A stretch of 64,000 nucleotides of DNA from an uncultured Clostridia bacterium (GCA_947630185.1 CANRGT010000004.1:39949-103948); one strand, 5' to 3'; positions 1 through 9,257 are shown, counted from the first letter of the stretch. Numbers and translations are program-made. Notes: generated by a model not told the origin, from the letters alone.

Positions 1-380
1 AAAGATAATCCATATTTCTAATAAGCGCATAATACATTAAGGTATTTCTACCTTTAGCATGTCCATGACCAAAAAATAGTTCTGCTTCTTCTTTTGTAAT
101 CTTTCCTCTACCAACAAGCCTTTTTTTCATTTCTTCAATATCTTCTGGTGTAATATATTTAATTTTTATATCTTTGTATACATTAGGCATTAATCCATAG
201 AAATCCACTCTAGTAGTATATTGATAACCTAAGTCAAATAATATAAATATAGTTAATTCTACTTTATTTTCATCATCTTTAAATTGATTTATTAATTGTT
301 CATAAGTATTGTTAATAATTTTACATACGTTAGGTCTTCCGGTTACAAAACCCAATCCAAATTGAACTGTTTTGCCCATA
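1..380 (-). CDS. Unknown conserved-looking protein, 3' end outside window
   Basis: The gene runs off the left edge; about 126 N-terminal residues are visible. It starts with ATG at 380 behind a clear GGAG ribosome site. The N-terminus (MGKTVQFGLGFVTGRPNVCK) is followed by a mixed helical and charged stretch and a His/Gly-rich segment (FFGHGHAKGRN) near residue 105. There is no signal peptide or membrane segment in the visible part. I do not recognise the family. It is oriented like recO just upstream and could be the last gene of the era-yqzL-recO unit. Function is not inferred. Confidence 0.75.
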
Positions 381-497
381 ATTATCTCCTTTGCATCTAT
401 GATGTGTCAAATAATGATATTTAACCACTTGATTATATCATATTCTCGATTTTGTGTCAAACCTCAAAAAAAGCCTAATTTTCAAGTTTTTTAGCTA

Positions 498-1214
498 TTA
501 TTCTAATTTATATTCCTTTTCTAATTTTTCATTTAAATATAACTTACTAATTAAATTTAATTCCTTCAAATTTTCGTCTGAAATTTTGAAAGAGAATATT
601 TTTTTTGCATCTGCTAATAATATGTATCTAATAGCAGAATTGGTAGATTCTGAAATTTGAATTGCACCTTTATCTAGTTTTCCGCAATTTTTACATTTAA
701 AGCCATTATCTTTTATACTAAAATAATTTAAATCTTCTTCTGTATGGCAGTTTATGCAATCTTTTATTCTAGGAGTAAAACCAAGCAAACTAAGAAGCCT
801 TATTTTAAATACAGATGTTATAAATTCTAAGTTTTCATCCGTTTCTGAAATCATATAAATTGTGTTTAAAAATAGTTGTAGAATTTTGTATGTATTTTGG
901 TTTTCATAAGTTACATCGTTTATTATTTTGGTTATATGTGAAGCATATTTTAGCTTGTCCAGATCTGTGCGAATTGGATAAAATACTTCTATTGTTTCAC
1001 ATGAATTTATGTGATAGCTACTTGCTCCTTCATAAATTAAATAATCGCCAAAGCACAAAAATTGAGTGCCTGCCATTAAGAGGCTTTTTGGTTTTCTAGC
1101 CCCTTTTGCACTGCACCCAATTTTCCCATTAGGAGTAAGTATTGTTACCATTTTATCAAAATCATTCATATTACTTTCTGAAAGAATGATGCCTTTGGTT
1201 TTGATTATTCCCAT
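498..1214 (-). CDS. recO: DNA repair protein RecO
   Basis: RecO is the recombination mediator that loads RecA onto SSB-coated single-stranded DNA with RecR in the RecFOR pathway. The 238-residue length fits the family. The N-terminal OB-fold starts with the typical MGIIKTKGIIL; the helical C-terminal part carries a CxxC pair at C153/C156 and a second at C174/C177, the zinc site of Gram-positive RecO proteins. It starts at 1214 behind an AAGGA motif. The gene lies downstream of yqzL and era on the same strand, the order known from Bacillus. Identification rests on N-terminal pattern, zinc site and synteny. Confidence 0.95.
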   Translation of the reverse strand: MGIIKTKGIILSESNMNDFDKMVTILTPNGKIGCSAKGARKPKSLLMAGTQFLCFGDYLIYEGASSYHINSCETIEVFYPIRTDLDKLKYASHITKIINDVTYENQNTYKILQLFLNTIYMISETDENLEFITSVFKIRLLSLLGFTPRIKDCINCHTEEDLNYFSIKDNGFKCKNCGKLDKGAIQISESTNSAIRYILLADAKKIFSFKISDENLKELNLISKLYLNEKLEKEYKLE

Positions 1215-1312
1215 TTTTTGTTTTCCTTTATTCTACAATTTTTATATTTGTTACGTTTTGCATTTTTGTATATATAACTTTTTATATTTAAAATTTTTTA
1301 CACTTAAAATGT

Positions 1313-1549
1313 TTAGTTGATCTTTCCAATTCCTTCTATTTGGTTATTACCATCTAAATTTTTTATTTCTTTGCCTGATATATAGTTAACTGTATCATTA
1401 GTTATATTATTAATGTCACTTCTTGTTACCATACCATTTTTTTGTATATTTTCTGAAATATTATCTATCATCTTTAACTCCATGAAGGTGTTTATATCTC
1501 CAGTTTGTTTAAAGGTATTCCATGCTAAATCTTGTATCTTAAATTCCAT
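1313..1549 (-). CDS. yqzL: YqzL-like small protein, C-terminally extended
   Basis: This 78-residue protein has the N-terminal pattern of YqzL, W..F..TG.I..(Y/F)...K (here LAWNTFKQTGDINTFMELK), and sits between era and recO exactly where yqzL lies in Bacillus. Bacillus YqzL is roughly 45-50 residues; here about 40 extra polar residues follow, rich in Asn and Ile with no clear domain. YqzL has no established biochemical function that I can name. The start at 1549 has a GAGAGG motif about 13 bases upstream, a rather long spacing. Confidence 0.75.
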   Translation of the reverse strand: MEFKIQDLAWNTFKQTGDINTFMELKMIDNISENIQKNGMVTRSDINNITNDTVNYISGKEIKNLDGNNQIEGIGKIN

Positions 1550-1681
1550 ATATCGAATTCATCCTCTCTTGTTTTTTTAGTTTTCACTATTTATCTTTTG
1601 CTTTTTTTGTTATTTTATACTTAATTTTCACTAGCACAAATTACCAATTTTTTAAAAATGTTTAATACAATTTATATTTGC

Positions 1682-1823
1682 TTGATAAAAATAGTTCTTA
1701 TTTGTAGTGAGGCTGTGGGGACCAACGAGTTATAGACTGTTATAAAATTTTACAAAGTAAAATTTTATTTACAGGCTATTACGAAGCAGGGATGGAACGG
1801 AAAATAAGAACTATTTTTATCAA
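1682..1823. repeat. 142-bp element with perfect 22-bp inverted ends
   Basis: Bases 1682-1703 and 1802-1823 are perfect reverse complements. Inside is a second imperfect hairpin: two AAAATTTTA-type arms around a five-base loop near 1752-1773, extended by AGCCTGT/ACAGTCT. The central 98 bases are clearly less AT-rich than the flanks. No ORF is present. It fills most of the 313-bp gap between era and yqzL. It could be a MITE-like insertion or a structured RNA in the era-yqzL-recO transcript. No clear target duplication flanks it. Confidence 0.6.
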
Positions 1824-1862
1824 ACTTTTTAATTTGTAACTTTAAAATTTTTATAACATTCT

Positions 1863-2768
1863 TTAATCCGTAGTTTTAAACTTTTTAACAAATTCTTCTT
1901 GGTTAATCCAGTCTTCTCTTACTTTTACCCATAATTTTAGATTAACTTGTTCTTCCAAAGTTTTTTCTAAATCTTGTCTTGCATAAGTTCCAATTCGTTT
2001 TAGCATACTTCCATCTTTTCCAATTATAATACCTTTGTGCGAATTTTTTATGCAATATATTGTTGCTTCAATGTTAAATATTGGCTTATTTTCTCTTGTT
2101 TTGCCTTTTTTCATTTTATCTATTTCTACAAAAATTCCGTGTGGAACTTCGTCTTGTAATAATTTTAATGCTTTTTCACGAATTGTTTCTGATGCTATGT
2201 CTCTTAATGTTTGGTCTGTATATTCTTCTTTACTATAATATGCTGGACCTTCTTTTAATTTTTTTTCTATTTCCTCTAAAATAATTTCAGCATCTGGCTT
2301 TTTTATTGTTGAAATAGGTATTATAGCTTTAAAATTATATTCATCTTTGAAGGCTTCAATTAAATTAAAAATATGCTCTTTTTTTACTAAATCTATTTTG
2401 TTTATGATTAAAATTGTATTTGCCTTTGCTTCTTTTATTTTATCTAAAATCATTTTATCGCCTTTGCCTATTCCTTCTGATGTAGCTTCTACAACAAATA
2501 ATATAACATCTGCATCTGGAATGCTATTCCATGCAGTGTCATTCATTGCTAGGCTAAGTTTTGATTTTGGTTTATGAATTCCTGGCGTATCTAAAAATAT
2601 AATTTGTGAATTCTCTCTATTTACAATTGCTTTAATCATAGTTCTTGTAGTTTGTGGTTTATCTACAACCACTGCTACCTTTTGACCTACTATTTTGTTT
2701 AGAATGCTAGATTTTCCTACATTTGTTCTCCCTACAATTGCTACAAAACCTGATTTAAAATTTCCCAT
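1863..2768 (-). CDS. era: GTPase Era
   Basis: Era is a ribosome-assembly GTPase that binds the 3' end of 16S rRNA during 30S maturation. From the ATG at 2768 (GGGAGA ribosome site just upstream) the protein has 301 residues. G1 is GRTNVGKS at about residues 13-20 (Thr where Pro is commoner), G3 is DTPG and G4 is NKID. The C-terminal KH domain has GKDGSMLKRIG. A GTG five codons upstream is in frame but lies inside the ribosome-site region, so I chose the internal ATG. The gene leads the era-yqzL-recO group. Confidence 0.96.
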   Translation of the reverse strand: MGNFKSGFVAIVGRTNVGKSSILNKIVGQKVAVVVDKPQTTRTMIKAIVNRENSQIIFLDTPGIHKPKSKLSLAMNDTAWNSIPDADVILFVVEATSEGIGKGDKMILDKIKEAKANTILIINKIDLVKKEHIFNLIEAFKDEYNFKAIIPISTIKKPDAEIILEEIEKKLKEGPAYYSKEEYTDQTLRDIASETIREKALKLLQDEVPHGIFVEIDKMKKGKTRENKPIFNIEATIYCIKNSHKGIIIGKDGSMLKRIGTYARQDLEKTLEEQVNLKLWVKVREDWINQEEFVKKFKTTD

Positions 2769-2813
2769 ACATCTCCCTTTCACAATTAATTTATAATCAT
2801 AACCGTATTTTAC

Positions 2814-4568
2814 TTATATTCTATATTTTTCTCTTTCAGTATAATGAGTATGTAATATTTCGTGTGCTTTGTGTCCGCCTGGTTCTCCTAAGTAATCTTT
2901 GTATATTTTTTGTAATACTGGATTTTCGTGTGATTTTCTTATTTTGCTTTTTTCGTCTATTGTATACATAGCATCAGCTCTTTTTTTACGAACATCTACT
3001 GTCATACGAGTTTTGCTACTCTTTATTGGCTGTCCTCCACCCATGATGCATCCACCTGGGCATGCCATTATTTCTACAAATTGATAGTCTGCTTTTCCTT
3101 GCTTTATTTCTTCCATAATAGTTTGAGCATTTCCAAGGCCGTGAGCAACTACAACTTTAATTTCATTATCACCTATTTTAATTGTTGCTCTTTTTATTCC
3201 TGTTTGACCTCTTACTTCTTCAAAATTTATTTTTTCTAATTCTTTTCCTGTTAATATTTCTGATACACTTCTTAGTGCTGCTTCCATTACACCACCAGTT
3301 ACTCCAAATATAGCACCTGCACCCGTTGCTTCTCCCATTGGGTCATCAAAAGCTTCATCTTCTAATTCTGTAAATTCTATGTTTGCTGATTTTATCATAC
3401 GTGCAAGTTCTCTAGTTGTTAAAACTGCATCAACATCATATAAGCCATTTTCCTTCATTTCGTCTCTTTGTCTTTCAAACTTTTTAGCAATACAAGGCAT
3501 TACAGATACAACATATATTTTAGCTGGATCTATATTTTCTTTTTCTGCATAATATGTTTTTATAAGTGCTCCAAACATTTCGTGTGGAGATTTACAACTT
3601 GATAGATGTTTTAAATTTTCTGGGTAGTTCATTTCTATATATTTTACCCATCCTGGACTACAAGATGTAATCATTGGTAAATTGTCATTTTCTTTGAAAC
3701 GCTTAACAAATTCTGTGCCCTCCTCCATAATTGTAAAGTCTGCACCGGTATTTGTGTCAAATACTTTGTCAAATCCTAAGCATTTTAATGCATTTACCAT
3801 TTTTCCAGTTACATTAGTTCCTATTGGCATTCCAAATTCTTCACCTAATGCTACTCTAACAGCTGGTGCTGTTTGTACTACTACATATGTATCTGGGTCT
3901 TTTAATTTTTTCCATACTTCTTCTATTGATTCTTTTTCATGTAAAGCTCCTGTTGGGCAGTTTTCAATACATTGACCACAGAAAGTACAATTAACATCAT
4001 TTAAGCTATTATTTCCTACAGTAGAAATGCAAGATGAAAAGCCTCTTTGTGTAGTATCTATTGCTCCTATTTTTTGAACTTTTTTACAAGTTGCTACGCA
4101 TCTTCTACATAGTATACATTTATTAAAATCTCTAACTATTGATGGTGAAAGTTCATCTATTTCATATTCATTTTTTACACCATCATAACGAATATCTGTC
4201 ATATTTAATTTTTGTGCTAAGCTTTGAAGTTCGCAGTTTCCATTTCTAACACAAGTTAAACAATCTCTATGGTGATTTGATAAAATTAGGTCTAGTATTG
4301 TTCTTCTAGCTTCTATTACTGCTGGAGAATTTGTATGTACTACCATTCCTTCTTCTACTTTTTGAATACATGATGTAGCAAATCCTCTTCTACTTTCTAC
4401 TTCGGTGATGCACATTCTGCAATCTCCTACTTCATTTATTTCTTTTAAGAAGCAAAGTGTTGGAATATCTATATTTACTTTTCTTGCAGCTTCTAAAATT
4501 GTAGTTCCTTCTGGTACGCTTACATCTTTATTATCAATTTTTAAATTTATCATCTTTTCTTCAGACAT
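2814..4568 (-). CDS. hydA: [FeFe] hydrogenase catalytic subunit HydA
   Basis: This 584-residue protein is the H2-activating subunit of a probable NAD(H)/ferredoxin-linked bifurcating hydrogenase. Clusters in order: a [2Fe-2S] ferredoxin domain (C39, C50, C53, C67), a His-Cys3 [4Fe-4S] site (C103, C106, C112), two ferredoxin [4Fe-4S] clusters (C151-C161 and C194-C204), then the H-cluster domain. The H-cluster motifs are TSCSPGW (C303), MPCIAKKFE (C359) and ACPGGCIMGGGQP (C503, C507). The first motif has Ser where the second Cys of TSCCP usually stands. hydB and hydC lie upstream on the same strand, separated by a GNAT gene. The maturases HydE, HydF and HydG are not in the window. The start has no strong ribosome site; Met6 is an alternative. 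Confidence 0.95.
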   Translation of the reverse strand: MSEEKMINLKIDNKDVSVPEGTTILEAARKVNIDIPTLCFLKEINEVGDCRMCITEVESRRGFATSCIQKVEEGMVVHTNSPAVIEARRTILDLILSNHHRDCLTCVRNGNCELQSLAQKLNMTDIRYDGVKNEYEIDELSPSIVRDFNKCILCRRCVATCKKVQKIGAIDTTQRGFSSCISTVGNNSLNDVNCTFCGQCIENCPTGALHEKESIEEVWKKLKDPDTYVVVQTAPAVRVALGEEFGMPIGTNVTGKMVNALKCLGFDKVFDTNTGADFTIMEEGTEFVKRFKENDNLPMITSCSPGWVKYIEMNYPENLKHLSSCKSPHEMFGALIKTYYAEKENIDPAKIYVVSVMPCIAKKFERQRDEMKENGLYDVDAVLTTRELARMIKSANIEFTELEDEAFDDPMGEATGAGAIFGVTGGVMEAALRSVSEILTGKELEKINFEEVRGQTGIKRATIKIGDNEIKVVVAHGLGNAQTIMEEIKQGKADYQFVEIMACPGGCIMGGGQPIKSSKTRMTVDVRKKRADAMYTIDEKSKIRKSHENPVLQKIYKDYLGEPGGHKAHEILHTHYTEREKYRI

Positions 4569-4621
4569 TATTTTTTGTTATATGATATGCTTTATTTAGC
4601 CTATCATACACTCCTTTCTTT

Positions 4622-5194
4622 TTATTTTACATTTTTGTTTCTAATGTATTCTTTATTTTCTTTTTGGAAATCTTCTCTTAGAATTTCCATATAAATTACA
4701 TCATAAAACTTTCCATTAACAAATCTTTCTTTACTTCTTCTTCCGTATTCTTTAAATCCACATTTTTTGTAACAAGCCCTAGCTCTTTCATTACATCCTA
4801 AAAGTTTTAAATCTATATTATTTAAGTTTAAATAGTTAAAACCATAATCTAAAATTAATCGAATAGCTTCTGTGCCATAACCATTATTTCTATAGTTTTC
4901 TTCTCCTATAAAAATTCCCAAAGTACCTATTTGGTGTATATGATCTATTTTTTCTATTGAAATTGAACCTATCATTTCATCTTTATCTAATGTAACTATT
5001 ACAAAGCTAGCTGCATCTTCACTTGGTTTTTCTAAATAATTCTTTTCTGCATCTAGGGTTATGACTTTTGCACTTTTTCCCGTATAATCTGTTACTTGAA
5101 AATCATTTAACCATTCTGCGAACTTTTCTGCATCTTCACTATTTCTTGGTGATAAATAAATCCTATCTCCTATTAATTTTTTAAAATACTTCAT
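4622..5194 (-). CDS. GNAT N-acetyltransferase, RimJ/RimL-like
   Basis: This 190-residue GNAT-fold acetyltransferase resembles the branch that acetylates ribosomal-protein or small amine substrates. The N-terminus is GDRIYLSPRNSEDAEKFAEWLND; the acetyl-CoA loop motif is YRNNGYGTEAIRLILDYGF, followed by the LNNIDLKLLGCNERARACYKKCGF strand-helix typical of RimJ/RimL relatives (shown in pieces; see residues 120-160). It starts at 5194 with AGGAGG eight bases upstream. It sits between hydB and hydA on the same strand, an unusual position. Nothing in the sequence links it to hydrogenase function, so co-transcription may be incidental. Confidence 0.85.
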   Translation of the reverse strand: MKYFKKLIGDRIYLSPRNSEDAEKFAEWLNDFQVTDYTGKSAKVITLDAEKNYLEKPSEDAASFVIVTLDKDEMIGSISIEKIDHIHQIGTLGIFIGEENYRNNGYGTEAIRLILDYGFNYLNLNNIDLKLLGCNERARACYKKCGFKEYGRRSKERFVNGKFYDVIYMEILREDFQKENKEYIRNKNVK

Positions 5195-5275
5195 ATATTT
5201 TTCCTCCTTGCACAGATGTAATATAGTTTTTATATCATTTAATCAAGGATTATTTTTTACTTATTTTATACATCC

Positions 5276-7135
5276 TTATCCAATTGCATGGAATGGGCAA
5301 ACACTAATACAAGTAGCACATTTAATACATTTTGATTCATCAATGTGATGCTTCTTTCCTGGCTCTCCAGAAATTGCTTCTACTGGGCAATTTCTCTTAC
5401 ACATTCCACAACCTCTACACTTTTCTTCATCTATTTGAATTTTAGCAAGTGCTTTGCATTCTCCTGTTTTGCATACTTTTTCATTTACATGCTCTAAATA
5501 TTCTTGTCTAAAATATTTAAGAGTTGAAAGTACTGGGTTTGGTGCAGATTGACCTAATCCGCAAACTGCTGTCTTAGGTATACTATTTGCTAATTCTTCT
5601 AGTTTTTCTAGGTCCTCTTTATCGCCATTACCACTTGTTATTTTTTCTAATAGTTCTAACATTCTCTTTGTTCCGATTCTACAAGGTGTACACTTTCCAC
5701 AAGATTCATCTACCGTAAAGCTTAAATAGAATTTTGCTAAGTTTACCATACATTTTGTATCATCCATTACAATAAGTCCACCTGAACCCATCATTGAACC
5801 AATTGCTTTTAAAGATTCATAATCAATTGGTGTATCCAAATGTTCTGCTGGAATACATCCACCTGAAGGTCCACCTGTTTGAGCTGCTTTAAAGCCTCTA
5901 CCATTTGGAATTCCTCCACCTATATCATAAACAATTTCTCTTAATGTAGTTCCCATAGGTACTTCTACTAAACCTACATTTACTACATTTCCACCTAATG
6001 CAAATACTTTTGTTCCTTTTGAATTTTCTGTTCCAATGCTTGAATACCATTCAGCACCATTTAAAATAATTCTAGTAATATTTGCATAAGTTTCTACGTT
6101 ATTTATTAGTGTTGGTTTGCCCCATAAGCCTGAATTTGCAGGGTATGGTGGTTTTACTCTTGGTTGACCACGTTTTCCTTCAATAGATTCTAGAAGTGCT
6201 GTTTCTTCTCCACATACGAAGGCTCCTGCACCTAAACGAATTTCTATATCGAAACTAAAATCTGTTCCAAAAATATTTTTTCCAAGTAAGCCATATTCTC
6301 TTGCTTGTTTAATAGCTACTCCAAATCTTTGAACTGCAATAGGGTATTCTGCTCTAACATATATATATCCTTGATTTGCTCCTATAGCATAACCTGCAAT
6401 AATCATAGATTCTACAACTGAATGTGGGTCTCCCTCTAAAATACTTCTATCCATAAATGCTCCTGGGTCACCTTCATCAGCATTACAAACTACATATTTT
6501 TGGTCTCCTTCTACATCTCTAGTAAGCCTCCACTTTTTACCTGTTGGGAAACCTGCTCCTCCTCTACCTCTTAAGCCTGATTTTTCTACTTCTTGAATAA
6601 CTTCTTCAGGTGTCATTTCTAACAATACTTTTTCTAATGCTTTATATCCGTCAAAAGCTATGTATTCATCTATTTGTTCTGGGTCAATTTTTCCACAATT
6701 TTTAAGTGCTATTCTTTTTTGCTTTTTATAGAAATTTAAATCATCTAACTTTTGTACTACAGTTCCATCAATATCTTTGCAAAGTAATCTCTCAACTGGT
6801 TTTCCCTCTATAATATGTGACTGAATAATTTCTTCACAATCTTCTGGTTTTACCATTGCATAAAAGGTATCTTCAGGTCTAATAATTACTATTGGTCCTT
6901 TAGCGCATAAACCAAAGCAACCTGTTTGTATAACACGCACATTTTCTATATTTTTTTCTTCTATAATTTTTCTAAAATTTTCTATAATCTTAGGTGACTT
7001 TGAAGATGTACAACCAGTTCCATGGCATACTAATATATGCTTTTCTTTTGTTCCTACTTGGCTGTTTACTCTAATATCTAATTCTTGTCTTTTTTCTTCT
7101 CTAATTTTTCTTATATTTTCTAAAACAGTATTCAT
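5276..7135 (-). CDS. hydB: Hydrogenase HydB / NuoF-like NADH-binding subunit
   Basis: This 619-residue flavoprotein is the NAD(H)-oxidoreductase subunit of HydABC-type hydrogenases. In order it has an N-terminal thioredoxin-like [2Fe-2S] domain (CHGTGC and QTGCFGLCAKGP), the FMN/NADH-binding core with GRGGAGFPTGKKW near residue 195, an SLBB segment, the NuoF-type [4Fe-4S] site ESCGKCTPCRIG, and two C-terminal ferredoxin clusters (CRGCGMCKRNCP and CIKCATCISVCP). The fusion of NuoF with these extra iron-sulfur domains is characteristic of the bifurcating family. It starts at 7135 behind GGGAG and follows hydC by 117 bases. Confidence 0.95.
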   Translation of the reverse strand: MNTVLENIRKIREEKRQELDIRVNSQVGTKEKHILVCHGTGCTSSKSPKIIENFRKIIEEKNIENVRVIQTGCFGLCAKGPIVIIRPEDTFYAMVKPEDCEEIIQSHIIEGKPVERLLCKDIDGTVVQKLDDLNFYKKQKRIALKNCGKIDPEQIDEYIAFDGYKALEKVLLEMTPEEVIQEVEKSGLRGRGGAGFPTGKKWRLTRDVEGDQKYVVCNADEGDPGAFMDRSILEGDPHSVVESMIIAGYAIGANQGYIYVRAEYPIAVQRFGVAIKQAREYGLLGKNIFGTDFSFDIEIRLGAGAFVCGEETALLESIEGKRGQPRVKPPYPANSGLWGKPTLINNVETYANITRIILNGAEWYSSIGTENSKGTKVFALGGNVVNVGLVEVPMGTTLREIVYDIGGGIPNGRGFKAAQTGGPSGGCIPAEHLDTPIDYESLKAIGSMMGSGGLIVMDDTKCMVNLAKFYLSFTVDESCGKCTPCRIGTKRMLELLEKITSGNGDKEDLEKLEELANSIPKTAVCGLGQSAPNPVLSTLKYFRQEYLEHVNEKVCKTGECKALAKIQIDEEKCRGCGMCKRNCPVEAISGEPGKKHHIDESKCIKCATCISVCPFHAIG

Positions 7136-7252
7136 TTTTGCTCCCTTCTAATTTTATTTATAGAAAAGTCTATTTTTATATAAGGCTTTTAATATTTATA
7201 ACTTACTTTTCTTACAATTATTACTTTTTGAAACATCTAATTATGTATAATT

Positions 7253-7759
7253 CTATTGTAAAGAATCTAAAACCTCGTCTAACTTTTTGACTGTAGCTTT
7301 TCCATATACTTCACCATTTACAGTAAATACTGGGGCTATTCCACAAGCACCTACACAACGAGTTGCATCTATTGAAAATTTTCCATCTGGTGTAGTTTCT
7401 CCTTCTGAAATGTTTAATCTTTGTTTTAATCTCTCCATAATTTTTTCAGAGCCTTTTACAAAGCAAGCTGTACCTAGGCATACAGATATTGCATATTTTC
7501 CCTTTGGTTTTAAAGTGAATCGTGAATAAAATGTAATAACGCCATATATTTCTGCCATTGGTATTCCTAAATACTCTGATATTTTTCTTTGTGCAATTTG
7601 TGGAATGTATCCATATTTAATTTGTACTTCATTTAAAATTTGAATTAAATTGTCTTTTGAATTTGTGTATTTTTCTAAAATTTCATCTAACTCTTTTTCT
7701 AATTTTTTGTCCATGCAATTACAGCAAGAACCTTCTTCTTGTATGTTTTTTTCTTCCAT
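7253..7759 (-). CDS. hydC: Hydrogenase HydC / NuoE-like [2Fe-2S] subunit
   Basis: This 168-residue thioredoxin-fold subunit passes electrons within the HydABC complex. The [2Fe-2S] ligands are in CLGTACF and, about 40 residues later, CVGACGIAPV. The helical bundle with IPMAEIYGVITFYSRF is typical of NuoE. The N-terminus carries an extra Cys cluster (SCCNCM) ahead of the helical domain. It starts at 7759 with AGGAGG. It is the first gene of the hydC-hydB-(acetyltransferase)-hydA group. About 240 bases upstream hold no gene. Confidence 0.93.
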   Translation of the reverse strand: MEEKNIQEEGSCCNCMDKKLEKELDEILEKYTNSKDNLIQILNEVQIKYGYIPQIAQRKISEYLGIPMAEIYGVITFYSRFTLKPKGKYAISVCLGTACFVKGSEKIMERLKQRLNISEGETTPDGKFSIDATRCVGACGIAPVFTVNGEVYGKATVKKLDEVLDSLQ

Positions 7760-7931
7760 GCTTTCCTCCTACTTTTTTATAAAGTTTAAAATAATCTTTA
7801 CATATGACTTAGTTGCTCATATAATGATTTTATTTTAGTTAATTCATTATATTTAATTTTTGTTTCATTTATTATATCAAAGCATTTGTTTTTCTACAAG
7901 AAATTTCGACATAAAATTTGATAATTCTATT

Positions 7932-7969
7932 AAAAAATCGCTTTAGAAATTTCATCTAAAACGATTTTT
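7932..7969 (-). terminator. Intrinsic terminator of the Rpn-like gene
   Basis: Read on the minus strand, a stem AAATCGTTTTAGA/TCTAAAGCGATTT with a seven-base loop is followed by a T run. It lies just after the stop codon of the Rpn-like nuclease. A near-identical copy lies at 9202-9238, with shared flanking sequence (TTCGACATA and ATAATTCTATT). Confidence 0.75.
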
Positions 7970-7997
7970 ACTTTTAATATATATGTTTAGTATTTAT

Positions 7998-8837
7998 CTA
8001 TTTATTTTTAATAATCTCTTCTTCGCTTAATCCTGTAATTTCTACTATTATTTCTATAGGAATATTTTTTTCTAACATTTTCTTTGCAACTTCTAATTTT
8101 GCTCCTTTTTTGCCTTCTGTTATTCCCTTGTTATAACTTTCACTTAATCTACTATTTTCATCTAATATCTTCTTTTCTCTTAAATCTGCTATTCTCTCTA
8201 AATATTCATCTTCACTCATTTCTTCTAGTTTATTTACTGCTTCATTTAGTTCTTCATTTTCTTTCATTTTTTTCTTCACCCTCTCCGATTTAGGATTTTC
8301 CAAAAATGATAACCAGTCTATTAATTCACTTCTTGCTTCGTCTTCTATTATCTTTGGCAATTCTATTATAACCAACTCTAACTTATCTGTCAATATTAAC
8401 TTTCGATTTTTTTCTTCTATTATTTTCCATTTTGTTATGTATTCTAACTCTTCTAATCCTTCTACTTTAAAATCTGCTATTAATATTACTATCGTTTTTT
8501 GTAAATTTTCATACTTATTTCCTTTTTTTATTTGCCTACTATATACTCTGCTCCAATAGTATAGTATTCTTTCTTTTATTGTCGTTTCTGACTCTAACTG
8601 CATCTCTATATTACATTTTTCTTTTCCATTTATTGTTGCTATTACATCTAATATTCCTAGCTTGTCTAATACCTTCTCTCTTCTTAATATTTGATTTTTG
8701 CTTAAATCTATACTATCTATCTTTTGTTCTAAAATGCTTTCTAAAAATCTTTTGGTTATTCTTTCGCTTCCTACTTCTCCAAATAATACTTGAAATACTA
8801 CATCTATTTTTGGAGATAATAATTTCTTTTCGCTCAA
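7998..8837 (-). CDS. Rpn-family PD-(D/E)XK nuclease / putative transposase
   Basis: The protein belongs to the PD-(D/E)XK transposase-like group related to E. coli Rpn recombination-promoting nucleases. The signature is SPKIDVVFQVLFG at the N-terminus, then LDVIATINGKEKCNIEMQLE, which supplies the D...E.Q catalytic set near residues 65-85, and YYWSRVYSRQIKKG. The C-terminal third is a charged coiled-coil region. I place the start at a TTG at 8837 (280 residues), because AAGAAGGTGA lies eight bases upstream; a TTG at 8876 in the same frame has no such site. Such genes are multicopy and sporadic, so this may be an acquired gene. Confidence 0.8.
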   Translation of the reverse strand: MSEKKLLSPKIDVVFQVLFGEVGSERITKRFLESILEQKIDSIDLSKNQILRREKVLDKLGILDVIATINGKEKCNIEMQLESETTIKERILYYWSRVYSRQIKKGNKYENLQKTIVILIADFKVEGLEELEYITKWKIIEEKNRKLILTDKLELVIIELPKIIEDEARSELIDWLSFLENPKSERVKKKMKENEELNEAVNKLEEMSEDEYLERIADLREKKILDENSRLSESYNKGITEGKKGAKLEVAKKMLEKNIPIEIIVEITGLSEEEIIKNK

Positions 8838-9140
8838 AATATTTTCACCTTCTTTTGATAATATATTAAATTGCAAGTTTTACAATAATAAGTATTTCTA
8901 CTGCCTCCTTCCTTTTTTATTTTCACATTTCATTTGGATTTTTTTAAGAATAAATTTTTAAGATTTTAAATTTTTACTTTGGATTTTTTTAGAATAAATT
9001 TTAACTTTAATTTTTGAATTAATATAGATAAATAAAATCTTTTAAAATCTAAAATAAATTGAAATGAATTTTAAATAAACTTAAATATAAAAATATTAAG
9101 ATAAATAATTTATTGCAAACCGCAATTTGTATTATTAAAT

Positions 9141-9169
9141 CATAAAATTTACTAAATTGCAAGAAAAAT
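9141..9169. repeat. 29-bp direct repeat, left copy flanking abiE
   Basis: Bases 9141-9169 are identical to 10420-10448; both copies are followed within two bases by TTCGAC. The pair encloses the whole abiE module (9258-10214) at about 1.28 kb spacing. A degraded relative (CAAGAAATTTCGACATA) lies near 7897, on the far side of the Rpn-like gene. Confidence 0.7.
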
Positions 9170-9201
9170 ATTTCGACATACTTTGCTCTGATAATTCTAT
9201 T

Positions 9202-9238
9202 AAAAAATCGCTTTAGAATTTTTATCTAAAACGATTTT
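9202..9238 (-). terminator. Intrinsic terminator downstream of abiE remnant
   Basis: Minus-strand stem CGTTTTAGAT/CTAAAGCG with a T-rich tail. It is a near copy of the terminator at 7932-7969 and includes the following ATAATTCTATT block. It would end the abiEi-abiEii transcript. Confidence 0.7.
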
Positions 9239-9257
9239 AGTTTATGTTATTTCATTG

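Larger units (their letters stand above)
8838..9257. other. AT-rich gap with a short direct repeat
   Basis: This gap of about 420 bases has no credible gene. It contains an imperfect direct repeat of TTGGATTTTTTTAAGAATAAAT near 8934 and 8980, and the second copy of the 7932-type terminator at 9202-9238. The rest is extremely AT-rich. Confidence 0.5.
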
